From positions 376,363,582 to 376,427,581 of the forward strand of contig CM057337.1 in assembly GCA_030015575.1 (NCBI GenBank): a stretch of 64,000 nucleotides of DNA, written 5' to 3'. Made by a program: the position numbers and the translations under genes. The notes below the pieces were generated by a model, which searched no databases, had not been told where the DNA came from, and saw only the letters and a program-made list of their open reading frames with translations. How positions within the stretch are numbered: position 1 is the stretch's first letter; each line of letters begins with the position of its first letter. The DNA is from Agapanthus africanus (taxonomy: Eukaryota > Streptophyta > Magnoliopsida > Asparagales > Amaryllidaceae). Positions 12,078 to 24,603 of the stretch are shown here, piece by piece.

Positions 12078-12335
12078 GACCCCTATGGGCGCGGCAAGTT
12101 ACCCGCCAAAACCTGAAGCGAGGCAGCCCTATTCAGCAACGTGAATGGACCACCCAGCACTTCACGGAATCCTGTAACTTGGGCACCCCTCCTTGGGTTA
12201 ACCTGTACCCCCTACGAGCGCGGAGAATAGCCCACCAATTCTAGAGTAAAGCCCCCTCCGTCTCAATGCCATGAGATACGGGCCCGTTGTCCTCTAGAAC
12301 CTGGCTATCCGTGCACCCCTCCGCGGGGTAATCCT
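12078..12335 (-). repeat. Tandemly duplicated long hairpin, B1
   Basis: Two units of about 125 bp. Unit 1 pairs CAAGTTAC (12095-12102) with GTAACTTG (12174-12181). Unit 2 pairs ATAGCC (12227-12232) with GGCTAT (12303-12308) and TTCTAGAG (12239-12246) with CTCTAGAA (12292-12299). C1, G1, A1 and A2 have a single unit. Confidence 0.65.
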
Positions 12336-12553
12336 AGTACAGAAAGTAAAATATACATACAACGGGTAGATCGACCTCAGCCCGGTCGTACCCCAAAAGA
12401 ATAATATACAAACAGGTAGTAACGGCAGTCTACATGTCGGACGCTCGCCCCGCAATATCAAATGTACATAATAAACCAAACTGTACTACCATTGCATCCA
12501 GGCTATCCACCACGACAAATCCGCAACATCACAGCACAACACAGAACATCAAC

Positions 12554-12629
12554 GTGAATGTCACGTTCGCAAATCCGTGTAAAAGGGCTATAACAGTTAG
12601 ACAGGATTTACCGATCAAATGACATTCAC
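12554..12629 (-). other. Leader stem GTGAATGTCA/TGACATTCAC, B1
   Basis: A perfect 10-bp inverted repeat (12554-12563 with 12620-12629). The A2 equivalent uses a different paired sequence, GTAAGT/ACTTAC. Confidence 0.55.
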
Positions 12630-12823
12630 GGTCGCAGATATAATGTAAATACTGTGAACTAACATGTTTAAAATTTTCGATCTACTAAATTTACTGAAGT
12701 GGGCCCCAAGCACAACTGTAGCACTCAAAAAAAATCTGGGCCTAAAAATAATATACCTAAACCCCCATTTCCAAGTCCAAGACCCTCTGTAAAAATTTGG
12801 TGCACTGTTTCCTTATTACTGTG

Positions 12824-12864
12824 GCGGAACCGTGGCCGGAACAGGGGTAAGGCCGCGGTTCCGC
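12824..12864 (-). other. GC-rich hairpin near primer site, B1
   Basis: GCGGAACCGTGGCC (12824-12837) pairs at 13 of 14 positions with GGCCGCGGTTCCGC (12851-12864). It lies about 200 bases inside the primer site. Confidence 0.65.
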
Positions 12865-13065
12865 GGTGCTACAGGAACAACAGTGAACATAAATTTCACA
12901 GAATACTTAAAAAACCCTGCACGATTTTTTGACATGCTCAGAAAAATTTTTAGAGCACAAAATAAAATCGACAGCAACTAGACCAGAAAAATGCGGGTTT
13001 TTGAAAAATCCATTCGATCGAACTTGTAAACATATTAGAGCAAGCTAGAAAAGGTTAATGGCCTC

Positions 13066-13077
13066 GCTCTGATACCA
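13066..13077 (-). other. B1 primer binding site (initiator Met-tRNA)
   Basis: Sense strand TGGTATCAGAGC, complementary to the 3' end of plant initiator Met-tRNA, one base inside the 5' LTR. Confidence 0.9.
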
Positions 13078-13078
13078 G

Positions 13079-15176
13079 TGTAAGTGCACGGCGGCGCCCC
13101 GAGTGTCTGAACGAGGCCAAAATGCGGAATCAAAAACTTTTCTATAAACAAGAACTGGCGCTACCGCGGACTTTGAACCCGGATCGGGCCATTAACCTAC
13201 TCCTAGCTAACTAGAGAAGGGTTAGAGAGATATACCGAGCGATCCGTATCCTTCGGTCTTCTCGTCGTCGTCCCGATCTCCCCGCGGAATCTCCGGTCTT
13301 CATCTCCTCGTCGGAAAGGCACCACATCGCCGGGTTCTTTTACGGGCTCCCACCTCTGGACCGAGGCAACTCGGGCACGAAGTTGGCGAGTCGACGTGTC
13401 CAAGATTGTTGTAGAATAATGTAGAACTCTTTGTCTCAAAGGGTTGTATGAACTTGCCATTTAGATATGAAGGTGGAGGAGAAATGAACTTTTTGGAGAG
13501 GGTAAGGAAATTTTTGCAAGCTAAGAAAAATGAGCACCATATTTTTCCCACCACAAAATGAATCCCCCCACCACCAAAATTGTGGCTGGCCCCATATGAG
13601 AGAGGAGGGAGGTTGTGTATGATACAAGAAAGAGAATGATTAGTGATCATCATAAAAAAAAGTCACACCAAAGTCTTATCAAAAACCCATCATGATAAAG
13701 CAAGCAATGATTAACAAAGAAGTCAAATGACGGTTGAACCATCATGAACCAACAATATACAAAGACCACCCTCCATAATGCTAATTTGCACAATTGCAAA
13801 TAACCCCCTCCACACCAATTATCAGCCAAAGAAAGATAGAATGGAAAATGGCCGAAACGGAAAGCAAACTGGCAACTCTAAAAATACGATCCCGTAATAA
13901 ATTACAGGAAAACCCCGCGACTGTATATACATACCCGCATTTGTATTCCGACCGAATACAAAAGCAATAAGACAAACTCTACACTGTACAATACTAGGAT
14001 CCGGCTTAAAACAAAGCCCGCTAGTATTATCCGTCTGATCATGATCCGTGCAATACAGCACGTATCTGATCGAACCTTGCCATATCTCCATACGGCCTCT
14101 ACAGCGTTTCGCCCGAAACTTGAGAAACGGTCTGTGGGGGACTCTAAAGACTTGTCGATACTTTGGCTGTGGATTTAACCACTAGCACATCAGAGGTATT
14201 AGCCATATGTAACGGGCTACCAGGTATTGAACAAAAGGGACGTTGATGAGCGAACTCATCCTGACACTCTACTGAGCCTGTCAGTGACAATATTCGTACA
14301 GTCCGGTCCGTTCGTCTATGAGCATCGCATGGCGGACCTAGGGGGTTGGTAAAAGTCAGACCCACAAAAGCGGTACAAGTCGTGTCGAAGTGTAGCCCAG
14401 AACACTTTGAGATATTACTGGAATACCTACCAGTAAATCTCCTGCCTTGGCCAAGGACTTCGTGTAACGGCTCTCCTAGACACAGCGCGACCTCACCCCC
14501 AATACCGGGAGAGACGAACCCCTGCAGATCCGCTAACTACCTCCATGTGGCTCGGGACTGTACCCAACTAAAACCTGTTCGCACGTCTCCTTTGAGCGTG
14601 GTAGGGTAGTAATCAAAGTACAGTGGGAACTCACACGAGACAAATGACGATCTCAGGTCAATGAACTAACCTGTACACATGTCACCAGGGAACTGCTATC
14701 TGACGTCTGGTATAAGACCAACTAGCATGTTCCCGACGAGTCCTGTCCGGTGTACTCATAACCCAATGAGCACCTCTATACATCTTAGGTGAACCAACTG
14801 ACACCAGTGGCTTGTGAGACCGGCCACCGCCCCTCGTCGGGGTCTCGACTGTATACACTAGTCTACTCTGGTGTATCGATGCCCTGTCTCGAAAACTCCC
14901 ACGACTAGGGACCTTTTAAGGATGTGCTTATAGACCCCAGCTCCCACGTATATGATCGCCATCATACTGCTGGCCGTCAAGCAAGAATCCTAAGGGCTCT
15001 ATCAACGTGCAATAGTGACTTGTAAGGTTACCTAAAGCAGTACACGATGATAAAGATAAACCAGATAGCGTACTATCATCTTGAGAAAGACTGTCCCACC
15101 GATATAGGTCCTCTCTCAATATTGTAATCGCGTGCCTGTGATCCAATAATTGACTCTGAGGGCACTATCTCCAACA
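13079..15176 (-). repeat. B1 5' LTR
   Basis: 2098 bp. On the sense strand it begins TGTTGGAGATAGTGCCCTCA and ends GTGCACTTACA. It is the same family as the two B2 LTRs. A donor-like GGTATATC lies at the complement of 13229-13236. Confidence 0.9.
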
Positions 15177-15939
15177 AATGGAGCCTACCAGTAAATCTCG
15201 CTTGCCCTGGCTAGGGACTTTGCGTAATGGCTCTCCATACACAGCGTGATATCAACCCCCAATACCGGGAGAGAGACGAATCCTGTCTAATCGCCACTGC
15301 CTCCAAGTGCTTCGGGACTGCACCCAACTACTACCTGTTTGCACGACTCCTTTGAGCCGTGGTAGGGTAGTAATCTAAGTACAGTGGGAACACACCTGAG
15401 GCAAAGTAGCAGTGTCAAGTCGACAGACTAAGCTGTACTTATGTCACCTAGGAACTGCTGTCTGACGATGGGTATAGTACCAACCTGCAGTTCCCGGCGA
15501 GTCCTGTCCGGTGTACCCTAACCTAACGAGAACCTGCATACTTTCTCCAGTACGACGTACTGATGGCTATGGGACAGACCATCTCCCCAACTGGGATGAG
15601 AAGCGTACACACTAGTCTATTCCGGAGTATCGATGCCCCGTCTCGATAATTCTACGACCAGGGACCTGTATAGGATGTTGCTTATAGACTACCCAGTCCC
15701 CACTAGTATGACTGCCATCACAACGCTGGTAATCAAGCATAGATCCTAAGGGCTCTACTAATATGTATAAGCGATATGTTAAAAGAAACATATGCACATG
15801 TTAAAGTAGAAACAAACCAAGTAGCATACTACCATTTTTTGCAAGACTGTCAATACAACTGTCAATATCCCAAGCTTCCATTAAGTAATATACAAACTAG
15901 TATGATACAGTAATGGCCTCTAGGGCATAAACACTAACA
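15177..15939 (-). repeat. C2: LTR remnant of the C family
   Basis: 763 bp, matching in reverse the first part of the C1 3' LTR (5440 to about 6230). Its sense start, TGTTAGTGTTTATGCCC, is at 15939. B1 interrupts it, so the rest must lie beyond B1 to the left. It abuts T1, whose expected target duplicate is TTAAA (15940-15944). Confidence 0.85.
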
Positions 15940-17035
15940 TTAAACCCCGGATTACGAATTTAGAAACCCGATATCGGAAAAATTATGGATTCTGTGATAG
16001 TATAATTAAATCTGCTAACACCCGGGTGACCTGAAAAATATTTAGCGAAGACAGTGATGCATGCAGGAAACCTAGATGCTAACCCTAAAACCTGAGCCAC
16101 CCCCTCCATGTTCCGGCCGCAATTTTAATCAATCTGGCTGCAAATTACGGCCAGGGTGGGACCATTGGTGTTCGTATTTGTTCTGTGGTTTTATCTCCAA
16201 TAAATTAGACCTTCCATTTATGCAAAATTGGCTAATTTCACCGAGGGTAGATTCTGGGGCTATTTTCAAGAGTTGCTGTTTTGATTCGGGGTTTCGTTTT
16301 ACGTATTGTGAATTCTTGATTTTAGTATTTGTGTTTTACCTCGATCACTTGACGTTTGTATGTATATATCGAGTGTTGTTTGGTGGTTTGAAGGGCGTAG
16401 TCCATAGGTTCTAACCTATAGTCTTTTAGCGTGTCGTTTTGGTTTTGAATTGGGTTTTAATGCGGCACGATACGTTATGATGTGTAAGTACCCCCGCGAG
16501 GACTTCGAGATGACAAGCAAGTGTGTGGCGACGTCGGCAACGGCAAGCGTAGAGCAATGTGAGCAGATTATATCCATGGGGGAAGTCGGGTGGATGGCGT
16601 ATAACACCCCCGCAGTTCGTAGCATAGTGTATGGTATATATATATTATATGGATATATTTATATGATATTGTGAGGTTATGATTATCTGCATAGACTTTG
16701 GGAGTCATGGATAACTTTAGTGTAATTGGATGATGGTGTCGCTAGTTAGTTTAGTCGCGAGCCCTAGAATAAGGTTTACACCCACATGCACACACATGCT
16801 TACTTGTTATACTTATGCGTATATGGGGATATGTATACACACACACACACAGGTAAGGGACTATGTATATATATATGTATACCTACACATGGATGATGAG
16901 GATTGTAAATGGTATTTGGAGATGAGTCGATGAGATTGGGCATGGTGCCACGAGATCGGTGATATGATGTGGTTCGTATTAGGAGATACGACATGTGATT
17001 TTAGCGGGCCTTTAGGCGTGTGTTTTCATACACGG

Positions 17036-17040
<5 letters not shown>

Positions 17041-17072
<32 letters not shown>
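17041..17072. repeat. (AT)n microsatellite in T1
   Basis: About 16 uninterrupted AT units. T2 has only a short trace at the same place, so it expanded after the copies parted. A (CA)n run lies near 16838. Confidence 0.9.
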
Positions 17073-17074
<2 letters not shown>

Positions 17075-17688
17075 TATCAGTATGTACTAGACTTAGATCA
17101 GTACCCCTATTACAGGATATGATGATAATGGATACCAGATGAATAATAAGATGAATGTGATATTTGACCCGTACCCAGATTGGGATGCCGTACGACGGAT
17201 TTACGTACGGGGTATATATTGATGATAGATCAGCACTCTTGACTCGAGGATGTCATAATATATATTGTATCGTATGTGATACTATTGAGGCGGGATCACC
17301 GACTATTATATTTATATGTATCGACTCAGATTTAGGTGGTTTCCTTACCTTTTGATTAGTCATGTAGTTTACTTGATGTTAAACGAGACTCGAGTTATAC
17401 TTATTTCAAAACTAACGAATGGTGAGTATTTTAAAGACAGGCCAAGGGATCCTACGGATATTTTCAAAAGACGCATCTTTTCTTAAAAACACCTTAGCCC
17501 TTATTTTTCTAAACACCACGAATTGTGTTATTTCAAATGGCAAAACTGTATGACATATATATATTGATGTAGATTCTTCCTTGTTGTGTTTATTATTCAT
17601 TTTCCACATATTCATTCTATTCGCATCGCATTGCATGTTTAAATGCGTTATTGTTATATTAAACCCATGTTGTCAGGACACCAGCACC

Positions 17689-17754
17689 ATTATCGATGAT
17701 GCGTATGTTCTACGTACACCTGCTTGCCGGCTCACACACTTCATCATCGATAAT
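17689..17754. repeat. 13-bp inverted repeat in T1
   Basis: ATTATCGATGATG (17689-17701) and CATCATCGATAAT (17742-17754) are exact inverted repeats with a 40-base spacer. T2 keeps both arms intact. Confidence 0.75.
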
Positions 17755-19494
17755 TGCCATGTCACTACACAGTAGGACTGCTGCATCAGGATATGACTCC
17801 TTGCATGACATACTTGCGTACATACGTATTGTACACTCATACTTGCCTACATACATATTTGCACATGCATAGATAATTCTGGCTTGATTTTGGAGATTTG
17901 GGAACCGCATGATATATTTTTAAACTGGATTTGTTTAAAAGAGAGGTTTTCCCTCGATATGTGCATATTACTATTTTATGTTGCATGATACTGATATGCT
18001 TACATTTCTAGTATATATCGCATACATCATGCTTTATGATTATACGCATTGAGATATGTTGTTTCCATGATATTTCTGGATTTGAGAACCCTGGTTATTT
18101 CAAAAGAAAGCATGTACTGCTTTAAAAACCCGGTTTCTTTTGAAATGATATTTCAGTGCGTCGACTATGCGTTTTCTCGGTTCTGAGACGTGTGACATGT
18201 GAAACCCGATTCGAGGAGACGGATAATCCATTTGCGGGTTCATGGTGGACCCGGTATGGTACCCCGAGGCGAGAACGGATCTTGTAGAGGGACCACTACC
18301 TACCGGTGATTGTATTTGGGCTCGGAGGATATCCGGAGGATACCAACCGGAGTTGAGAGATGATACGGGCCGATCCGGACTGACGGAGCCCTATATATAT
18401 GAGGATTTACGTGCCGATGCTGGGGTACAGGTTTCATGATGTTTTCGAGTGTTGATACTGGACACTCAGGTTCCATGATTTTGATGTGTCGCGAGGGACA
18501 CATGTTGATTTATATCCTCATACTTTCATGCATATGCTTTTATGACTTTTACATGCATGAAGTTGTTATGTCATTGGTTGACACGTGGATGAGATCCACA
18601 TGCATACAAGCATTGATTACATAGTTGGATGATATCCACATACTCATAGACTTCATTGATGATACCTCATGTTTATGATATGTTGCTACCAGAGGCACTA
18701 ACACGAGCACTTATGTATAGATGTTTACCCTTACCACCTGATCATACTTCAGACTTTATCATATTCAGGATATATATTATTACTGATCGTTTTGACCTAG
18801 GATTGAGTCATACATACGATTTCTGCTCTGTGATGTTTTCTACTCATGAGTTGGCAACTCACCCCCGTTGTGCCACAGTTTCTTGCAGGTTTTGCCGTAC
18901 AGGTTTCATTGCGGCTTTGCTGGCACACTGCTTCCATTACGGGTGATTTGCTTTGGTAGGTGGGTTCACTCGCATCGTGACTACCATTGTACTTATTTAT
19001 TTTCAGTTGTATCTAGTAAAATTCCATCAACCAGACTTGTATATTTGTTAGACTTAGAAGATCAGTGTTTATTCTTTCGACCTTACTGTCGCGCGTTGTA
19101 TTATTATGATCTTCTTGATGATTTAAGTTTCCTTTTGAGTTTTGATCCTCGCCTTTGGTGTTGTATATTATTTCTTGTGTGGTTGTGACCCTCAATGGAT
19201 GAAGAGCTAGCTCCCTCTTGGGGAGGCTTTTATTCATATTATTCATGTTGTACCCCGTTCGGGGCCAGTATTTACAAATAAAAGTCTGCTGAAATTTTTA
19301 GATATGACTTGATGTTTTAAAAACGCATAATTCGTCTTATGCTACTAAAACCACTTGCTTTTAAACAAGTTTTCCTTTATTTATTATTTAAAATGGTTTT
19401 AGATTTCTGGGCTTTTGGCTTACTTGAATTAGATGGGGTCCTATAGACTTCATATGATTCAAGGGCCAGTCACGTGCCATTTCGGGTCGTGACA

Positions 19495-21990
19495 AGTGAT
19501 TCTCCCCAGGATCGATTGATACCATCTCACTACACCTAGTGAGAATCCTAACATCCATTTAGATCTATCTCATAGATCCAAAACTCAGGATTTAGGAGGT
19601 ATCACCTTGATCCTATATAGAGAATCCATATGATAAGAGGAGATTGACCGAGCGTAGCATAGGAAACTCCTTTCCTATCAAGAGTATGTTATCCACGTAC
19701 AATACAAGGATCATCACCATACTCCCTACTAACTTTTTGTATATACAAGGTTCATCTACCATTTTGATGAAGTCAAACTCCTTGAATACCACATCAAAAT
19801 AGATGTTCCAACTCTGCGATGCCTTCTTTAACCCATAAAGCAACTTGTACACGTTTCCGCTGCTCCCACTGTCAACGAAGCTTTCTGGTTGTGTACTTAT
19901 AGATGCTCTCTTCTGAATCACCATTTAGAAGAGCAGTCATGACACCCAACAGCCAGATATCTTATTCATGGTATGTAGCAATGGCAAGCAGGATCCGGAT
20001 GTACTTAAGCATAGGAACTAGAAAAGGTTTCATCATTATCCATACCCGGTCGATGACGAGAACCTTTCGCAATAAGTCTAGCTTTGAAAGTCTCAACTTT
20101 TCCATGTACACCAAGTAATCTTCTCAAGATATACCTGCTCCTGATGGGGATTTAACCCTCCAGATAAAACAACCAAAGTCCATACTTTGTTGGTGTATAT
20201 GGATTCCATCTCAAATCGCTTAGCATCCAGCCATTCTCACAGAGTCCCCACTCCTGATGGCCTGCTCGAAACTAGTTAGGTCATCATCTCATGATGCAAT
20301 CCTCGCTCCCACTGTCATAGAGAAACCGAAGTATCTCTCAGGTGCGTGAGGAACCCTACTTGATCTGCTGAGAGGCTGAGGTTCGTTGGAAAACAATTGA
20401 ATCCTACGGGTTTACCAAATCATTAGCTGCGGTTTGTATAGCTGGAACTCCTTCCAGTTCTACCTCATGACCACAAATTTCTCCATTAGAAATTCCTTTT
20501 CCAAAGGTGGCATGCTGAGAAACAAAACACCTTTTGCTCCTCAGTATGGTAGATGATATTCCGTTGCAAATGCTTGGGATATCCATCAAACTTCCATAGA
20601 TCTGACCTTGTCTCGAGCTTGTCCGGATTTTGCTTTTAGACATAGGCCAGACAACCCCAAATCTTAACATCTATAAGAGATGGGCTCTTCCAATACCATA
20701 TCACATATGGAGTGGTAGGCACCTGATTTGGTTGGAACCCTATTCAATAGGTATGCATATTCACAAGTGCATAACTCCCTAAAAGGTAATAGGTAACTCA
20801 GTAGTACTCATTATAGAGCACACCATATAACATAGGGTGCGATTGCTCCGCCCCGATACACCGACATGCTCTGATGTATACGGAGGGGTAATGCTGAGAG
20901 AGAATCTCATTCTCCTTTAGAATAGTCCAGGAATTCCATGCTCAAGTATTCTCCTCCTTGATCACATCAAAGGACATAAAACTTATACCCATTGTGGTTC
21001 TCTACTTCTAACTTATATTCTTTAAATTTCTCAAAAGCTTCAGACTTATGATTCAACGAGAACATATGTCCGAATCTTGAGAGATCATCAGTGAATGTAA
21101 TGAAGTACAAAGAACCAATCCTGCTATGTGTAGACAGGGGACCAACATACATCATCATGTATCAATCCCAAGAGTTCACTAATTCTTTCTCTGTTTCCAA
21201 TAAACGGAGCTATGGTCATCTTATCTTTGTGACATGACTGGAAAATTTCACAAGATGTAAATTCAAACAGATTTAAATATGCATCTAAATATAACTTAGC
21301 TAGTCGGGTCACATTGATATGACCTAGTCTACAATGCCTCAAGAAGGATTTGTTCATTTCTGAACTCTTCCTCTTTTGTATGATCTATACGTTAAGAACT
21401 GTAGTTTGATTTAGAACGTATATGCTTTTAGATAACGTTCTTGAACCGATTAACTCTTGATATAGGAAAATGTTCAAAACATTATCCAACAATACAAAAT
21501 TATATCCTTCTTTGCTAAATAAAGAAACTGATATGATGTTGTATATCAGGTTCGGTATCTAATAACATTCGTTCAGAATCAATATATTTGGTAATACAGG
21601 GTGATAACTGCCAACAACTTGGCAGCAACACTTGCACCGTTTCCAACTCTTGAAAGTTATCACCCATTCCCAGTTCTCCAGCTATCTGTAACCCATGTAA
21701 CTGATTACATATGTGGGTTCCTGATCCGGTATCTCATACCCAGGACGTAAAGGATACTGAGAAAAAGTTCTCTCTAATAAACACACCAGAATAAGATGCA
21801 TCATCATGCACTTTTTTCGTTTGGGCGGCACGGGAATCCTGCTAATCCCCTATTTCTTGCTCGGTCTTATAACAATTATAAGTTGGAGCGCGACCAACGT
21901 TCCTAAGCTCAGTATAATAAGCGGGTTTGGTCAATATATCCGTATTATTATCTTGATTAAGGCGTGACATGGTCGCTAATTGGAGAGAGA
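19495..21990 (-). pseudogene. A1 decayed pol and gag-protease trace
   Basis: Minus-strand Copia motifs in order: VGPLSTHSRIGSLYFITFTD and FEKFKEYKLEVE (integrase, about 20970-21150), LRHCRLGHINVTRLAKL (pre-integrase, about 21290-21350), and LKKASQSWNIYFDV with VLYVDNILL (RT, about 19650-19860). A short gag/protease trace reaches the gag-start signal at 21976. Broken very many times. The overall shape, with a very short gag, matches A2. Confidence 0.8.
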
Positions 21991-22412
21991 GAGAAAAAAC
22001 ACTCAGCGTATGCTCCTACAAGATTAGATTGATTATTAATATATTTAATCAGGATGGCTTCCACTGTTTTAGTCAAATCTTCCTTCAAACCCTAAAAGGA
22101 AAGACTAGCCGGGATTAATTACACCTTACAAGTTCGCCAATCTTTCAGCCAGGCCAGTGTCAGTACATCGAGGGAGGTTCCCCATGCTTTCGCACGGACC
22201 TAATTGAAATAAACCTCGTTTTCCTAGGGGCGTAACCCCGTTGACACCTTTCTAGACACCTACTTGATCGGCTAATTGTAACGTGTAAAACTCTACCAGG
22301 AGTAACTCTTACTCGTAGTGGGTATCGGGATCCAACTATCTTATAGGAGGTATGCAATCTCATTACAAATTTCAACACTTGAAATGCCCGATAATATTTT
22401 ACCCTTAGCATC

Positions 22413-22619
22413 CTATGACCTTGACAAAAGCCAACAAACCATAGTCTACTAGTCAAGTTCAACCCGCACATTTCCTTATTGAATTAAGCCCACCCGCACG
22501 ACCCTTGACGAAAGGCAACAAAGTCGCACGACTGCACTAACTCAATTGCATCATATGCTTATGCAGATAAGCATAAATAGCTACTGCACATTACACCTTG
22601 ACAAAAGCCAACAAATGTA
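22413..22619 (-). other. Three-hairpin array of A1 leader
   Basis: Hairpins at 22413-22444 (CTATG/CATAG), 22499-22526 (CGAC/GTCG) and 22592-22619 (TACA/TGTA). Outer loops read TTGGC-TTTT-GTCAAG on the sense strand; the middle one is a near variant. Confidence 0.68.
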
Positions 22620-22763
22620 GCACGAATAATATGAAGTACTTATCTGAAATGACGGAGGGCTACGACAGGTTTTTAAGAAAGCCTTTTGTGTAATGAACTT
22701 AATATCGTCGTAGAATCGAGTGATTTTGAAAAGGAGTGTTTTTGAGGCTTTTACTAGTTTTGC

Positions 22764-23003
22764 TAAAGAGGACACTCCCGGTGAAGGGATCTCGGCTCTT
22801 TCCTTATCGAATAAGGTGCTGGATACTCTACAAGGAATATCGCTATGCAAAGAAAAAACTATGAAAGCAATCAAAAGACAAACCGAGTTTTGTAGCATCT
22901 GCCAGTTAGTACTAAAGAGGTCACTCCCGGTGAAGGGATCTCGGCTCTTTCCTTATCGAATAAGGTGTTGGATATTCTACAAGGAATACCGCTATGCAAA
23001 GCA
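22764..23003 (-). repeat. Duplicated GGTCACTCCCGG module, A1
   Basis: Two copies of about 90 bp differ at only a few positions, despite general decay of the element. Each holds the mini-hairpin CCTTAT-CGA-ATAAGG. Confidence 0.75.
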
Positions 23004-23172
23004 ACAACTAGAGCTACCTGTTTTTGAAAATTCGATTCCACAACATCTTTAAGTTTCTTTTATTTCATTAATCTCATTAATGAAGTACCATCATTTTAAG
23101 TTACCTAAACACCACAGATAAATACAACGTACGCTTATACCATCCGCATTCGCCTCGTTGTCCCCTCATGCA

Positions 23173-23195
23173 CCGTTAGGTTAGGTAACTAACGG
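23173..23195 (-). other. GTTAG/CTAAC leader hairpin of A1
   Basis: CCGTTAG pairs with CTAACGG across a 9-base interior. Confidence 0.55.
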
Positions 23196-24591
23196 AAGAG
23201 CGGGGCAGTGCTAGCGCGGGTGTAAAACATAAACAACGTCTATATAATATATCACATATACTATATCCTGTATTCATCTCATCAATATAACAAATGATCA
23301 CAACACAGATATCGCAGCAGAAAACAACATATGAAATATTGGATATACTAGGATTCCGAGTTTTATTTTAAGCCCTTATAAAACACGGATTCCACGGTCG
23401 TGATGAATAGCCAATCCCATACCCTTAGACCGCTACGAGAGCGGTAAGCAACCCTATCAATTCCAGAGTTAGGAGGCCGAGTCTCGACTCCTCGAGATGG
23501 TCTCCCAGTGGACCCTAGAACCCGGTTACTTGTGCTCCCTGCCTTGGGTCTATCCTAATGCGGAAAAGTAAATAATATACAATGGTGACATCATCCTCAA
23601 CCCGGAAGTGCCCTAATAAAAGAATATTACATACAATGAATTTTACATGAATGAAAATAAAAACTCTTATCTCACATAAAAAACCCCGGCTATTCAATCA
23701 CGATGATCCAATATAACATATCACAGCAACACATAACATCATATGACATCAACGTATGTAAATATGCGTATCCTAATTGTCGTTGACATATAGCACCGAA
23801 ACCGGTGATACACCACATATTACACTTACGGTCGCAGAAAAGAAAGTGAAAAACTACAACAGTTGGAATTCGCAACCACCTTATATATCATAAACCCAAC
23901 GTATCACATGCTTTGGATTTCATGTCTAACCAAATGAATTCCTTAGACATCGCATGCCTAACAATTATAAACCCCGCATTTTAGTCTCGATCTCGAAAAC
24001 ACTTTTCAATATCAGGTCGGGCAATTCAACAAATTTCCCGATGTAACATTTCAGAAATATAAAATATTATTTTTGGGAATTTTTATAATTAAATAATAAA
24101 TATATTGAATATTTTTATATGGCGGTATAATTAAATACCGATAAATTGGGAAAAATTTGGAAAATTATAGAAATTACTAAAAAGAGAGTGCTTTATGTGA
24201 TTTATGCAAATTATAAGTTTTTATGATTAATTATACACTATTTATTGCTAATCGCGATTAAATATCGCTAATTGCGTATTAAGACGGATTTGTGCACATG
24301 ACATGCACCAAGTATTTTTCACATTTATTTCATTTTCCTACATGGCTTTCTCTTCATTTTCATTCATGGTTTTGGTTTTATGTGAGAAGAGAAAAGAAAA
24401 GAAAAAGAAAAGTAAAGAAAAATGATATTAGTATAGAATTGGGTATGGGCATGAGAGAGAGTGAGGTGAGGGGGTCAACCTTGGACCATGGCCTTTATCC
24501 CTTCATTATTTCCTCATCATTTCTCCTCTCCCCTCTCAAAAGCTGCTGCCCATCTACCTCTCCCTCTTCATCCTCACAAACACCCTCAAAT

Positions 24592-24603
24592 CTTTATAAA
24601 AAG
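24592..24603 (+). promoter_or_regulatory. Possible TATA box in T2
   Basis: CTTTATAAAAAG about 550 bases into the LTR, after a CT-rich stretch. It is a plausible LTR promoter site, but no transcript start can be seen. Confidence 0.3.

Larger units (their letters stand above)
10740..13065 (-). other. B1 long structured leader
   Basis: About 2.3 kb of non-coding leader between primer site and gag position. In sense order it contains a GC-rich hairpin (12824-12864), a GTGAATGTCA hairpin (12554-12629), a duplicated long hairpin (12078-12335), a GTTAG hairpin (11832-11852), a duplicated module (11423-11650) and the three-hairpin array (11073-11282). The gag-start pyrimidine tract is at 10776-10800. 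Confidence 0.75.
7603..15176 (-). mobile_element. B1: non-autonomous Angela-type Copia element, 3' part outside window
   Basis: Minus-sense element read from its 5' LTR (15176 to 13079), primer site, long leader and decayed pol to 7603, where C1 interrupts it. The rest should continue before C1. The pol is broken throughout, with no long frame. Its body is closely similar along its length to B2, so the two are copies of one already-decayed master. It interrupts the C2 LTR; the right-hand target duplicate would be AATGG (15177-15181). Confidence 0.85.
15940..19494 (+). mobile_element. T1: partial long Ty3-type LTR
   Basis: Matches the right-hand part of T2 (about 24919-28557) along its whole length and ends in GTCGTGACA. 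The first ~0.9 kb lies beyond C2 to the left, off-window. It is followed by A1 pol sequence at AGTGATTCTCC, so it was inserted into A1. No coding region is present. Very long LTR, TGTAAC start in T2 and TGACA end suggest a Tekay/Del-like chromovirus; without pol this is tentative. Orientation is given as read and is not proven. Confidence 0.75.
22000..24041 (-). other. A1 inner leader
   Basis: Non-coding. It holds the three-hairpin array (22413-22619), the duplicated GGTCACTCCCGG module (22764-22853 and 22913-23003), the GTTAG hairpin (23173-23195), a long hairpin (23446-23531) and a further stem (23754-23829). T2 splits it from the outer leader at 24037-24041. Confidence 0.75.

Noticed and set aside
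18656-19188. Open frames of about 100 residues as possible small genes
   Set aside because: They lie inside the T1 LTR, are hydrophobic by chance composition, and are only partly kept in T2. No motif or start context supports them.
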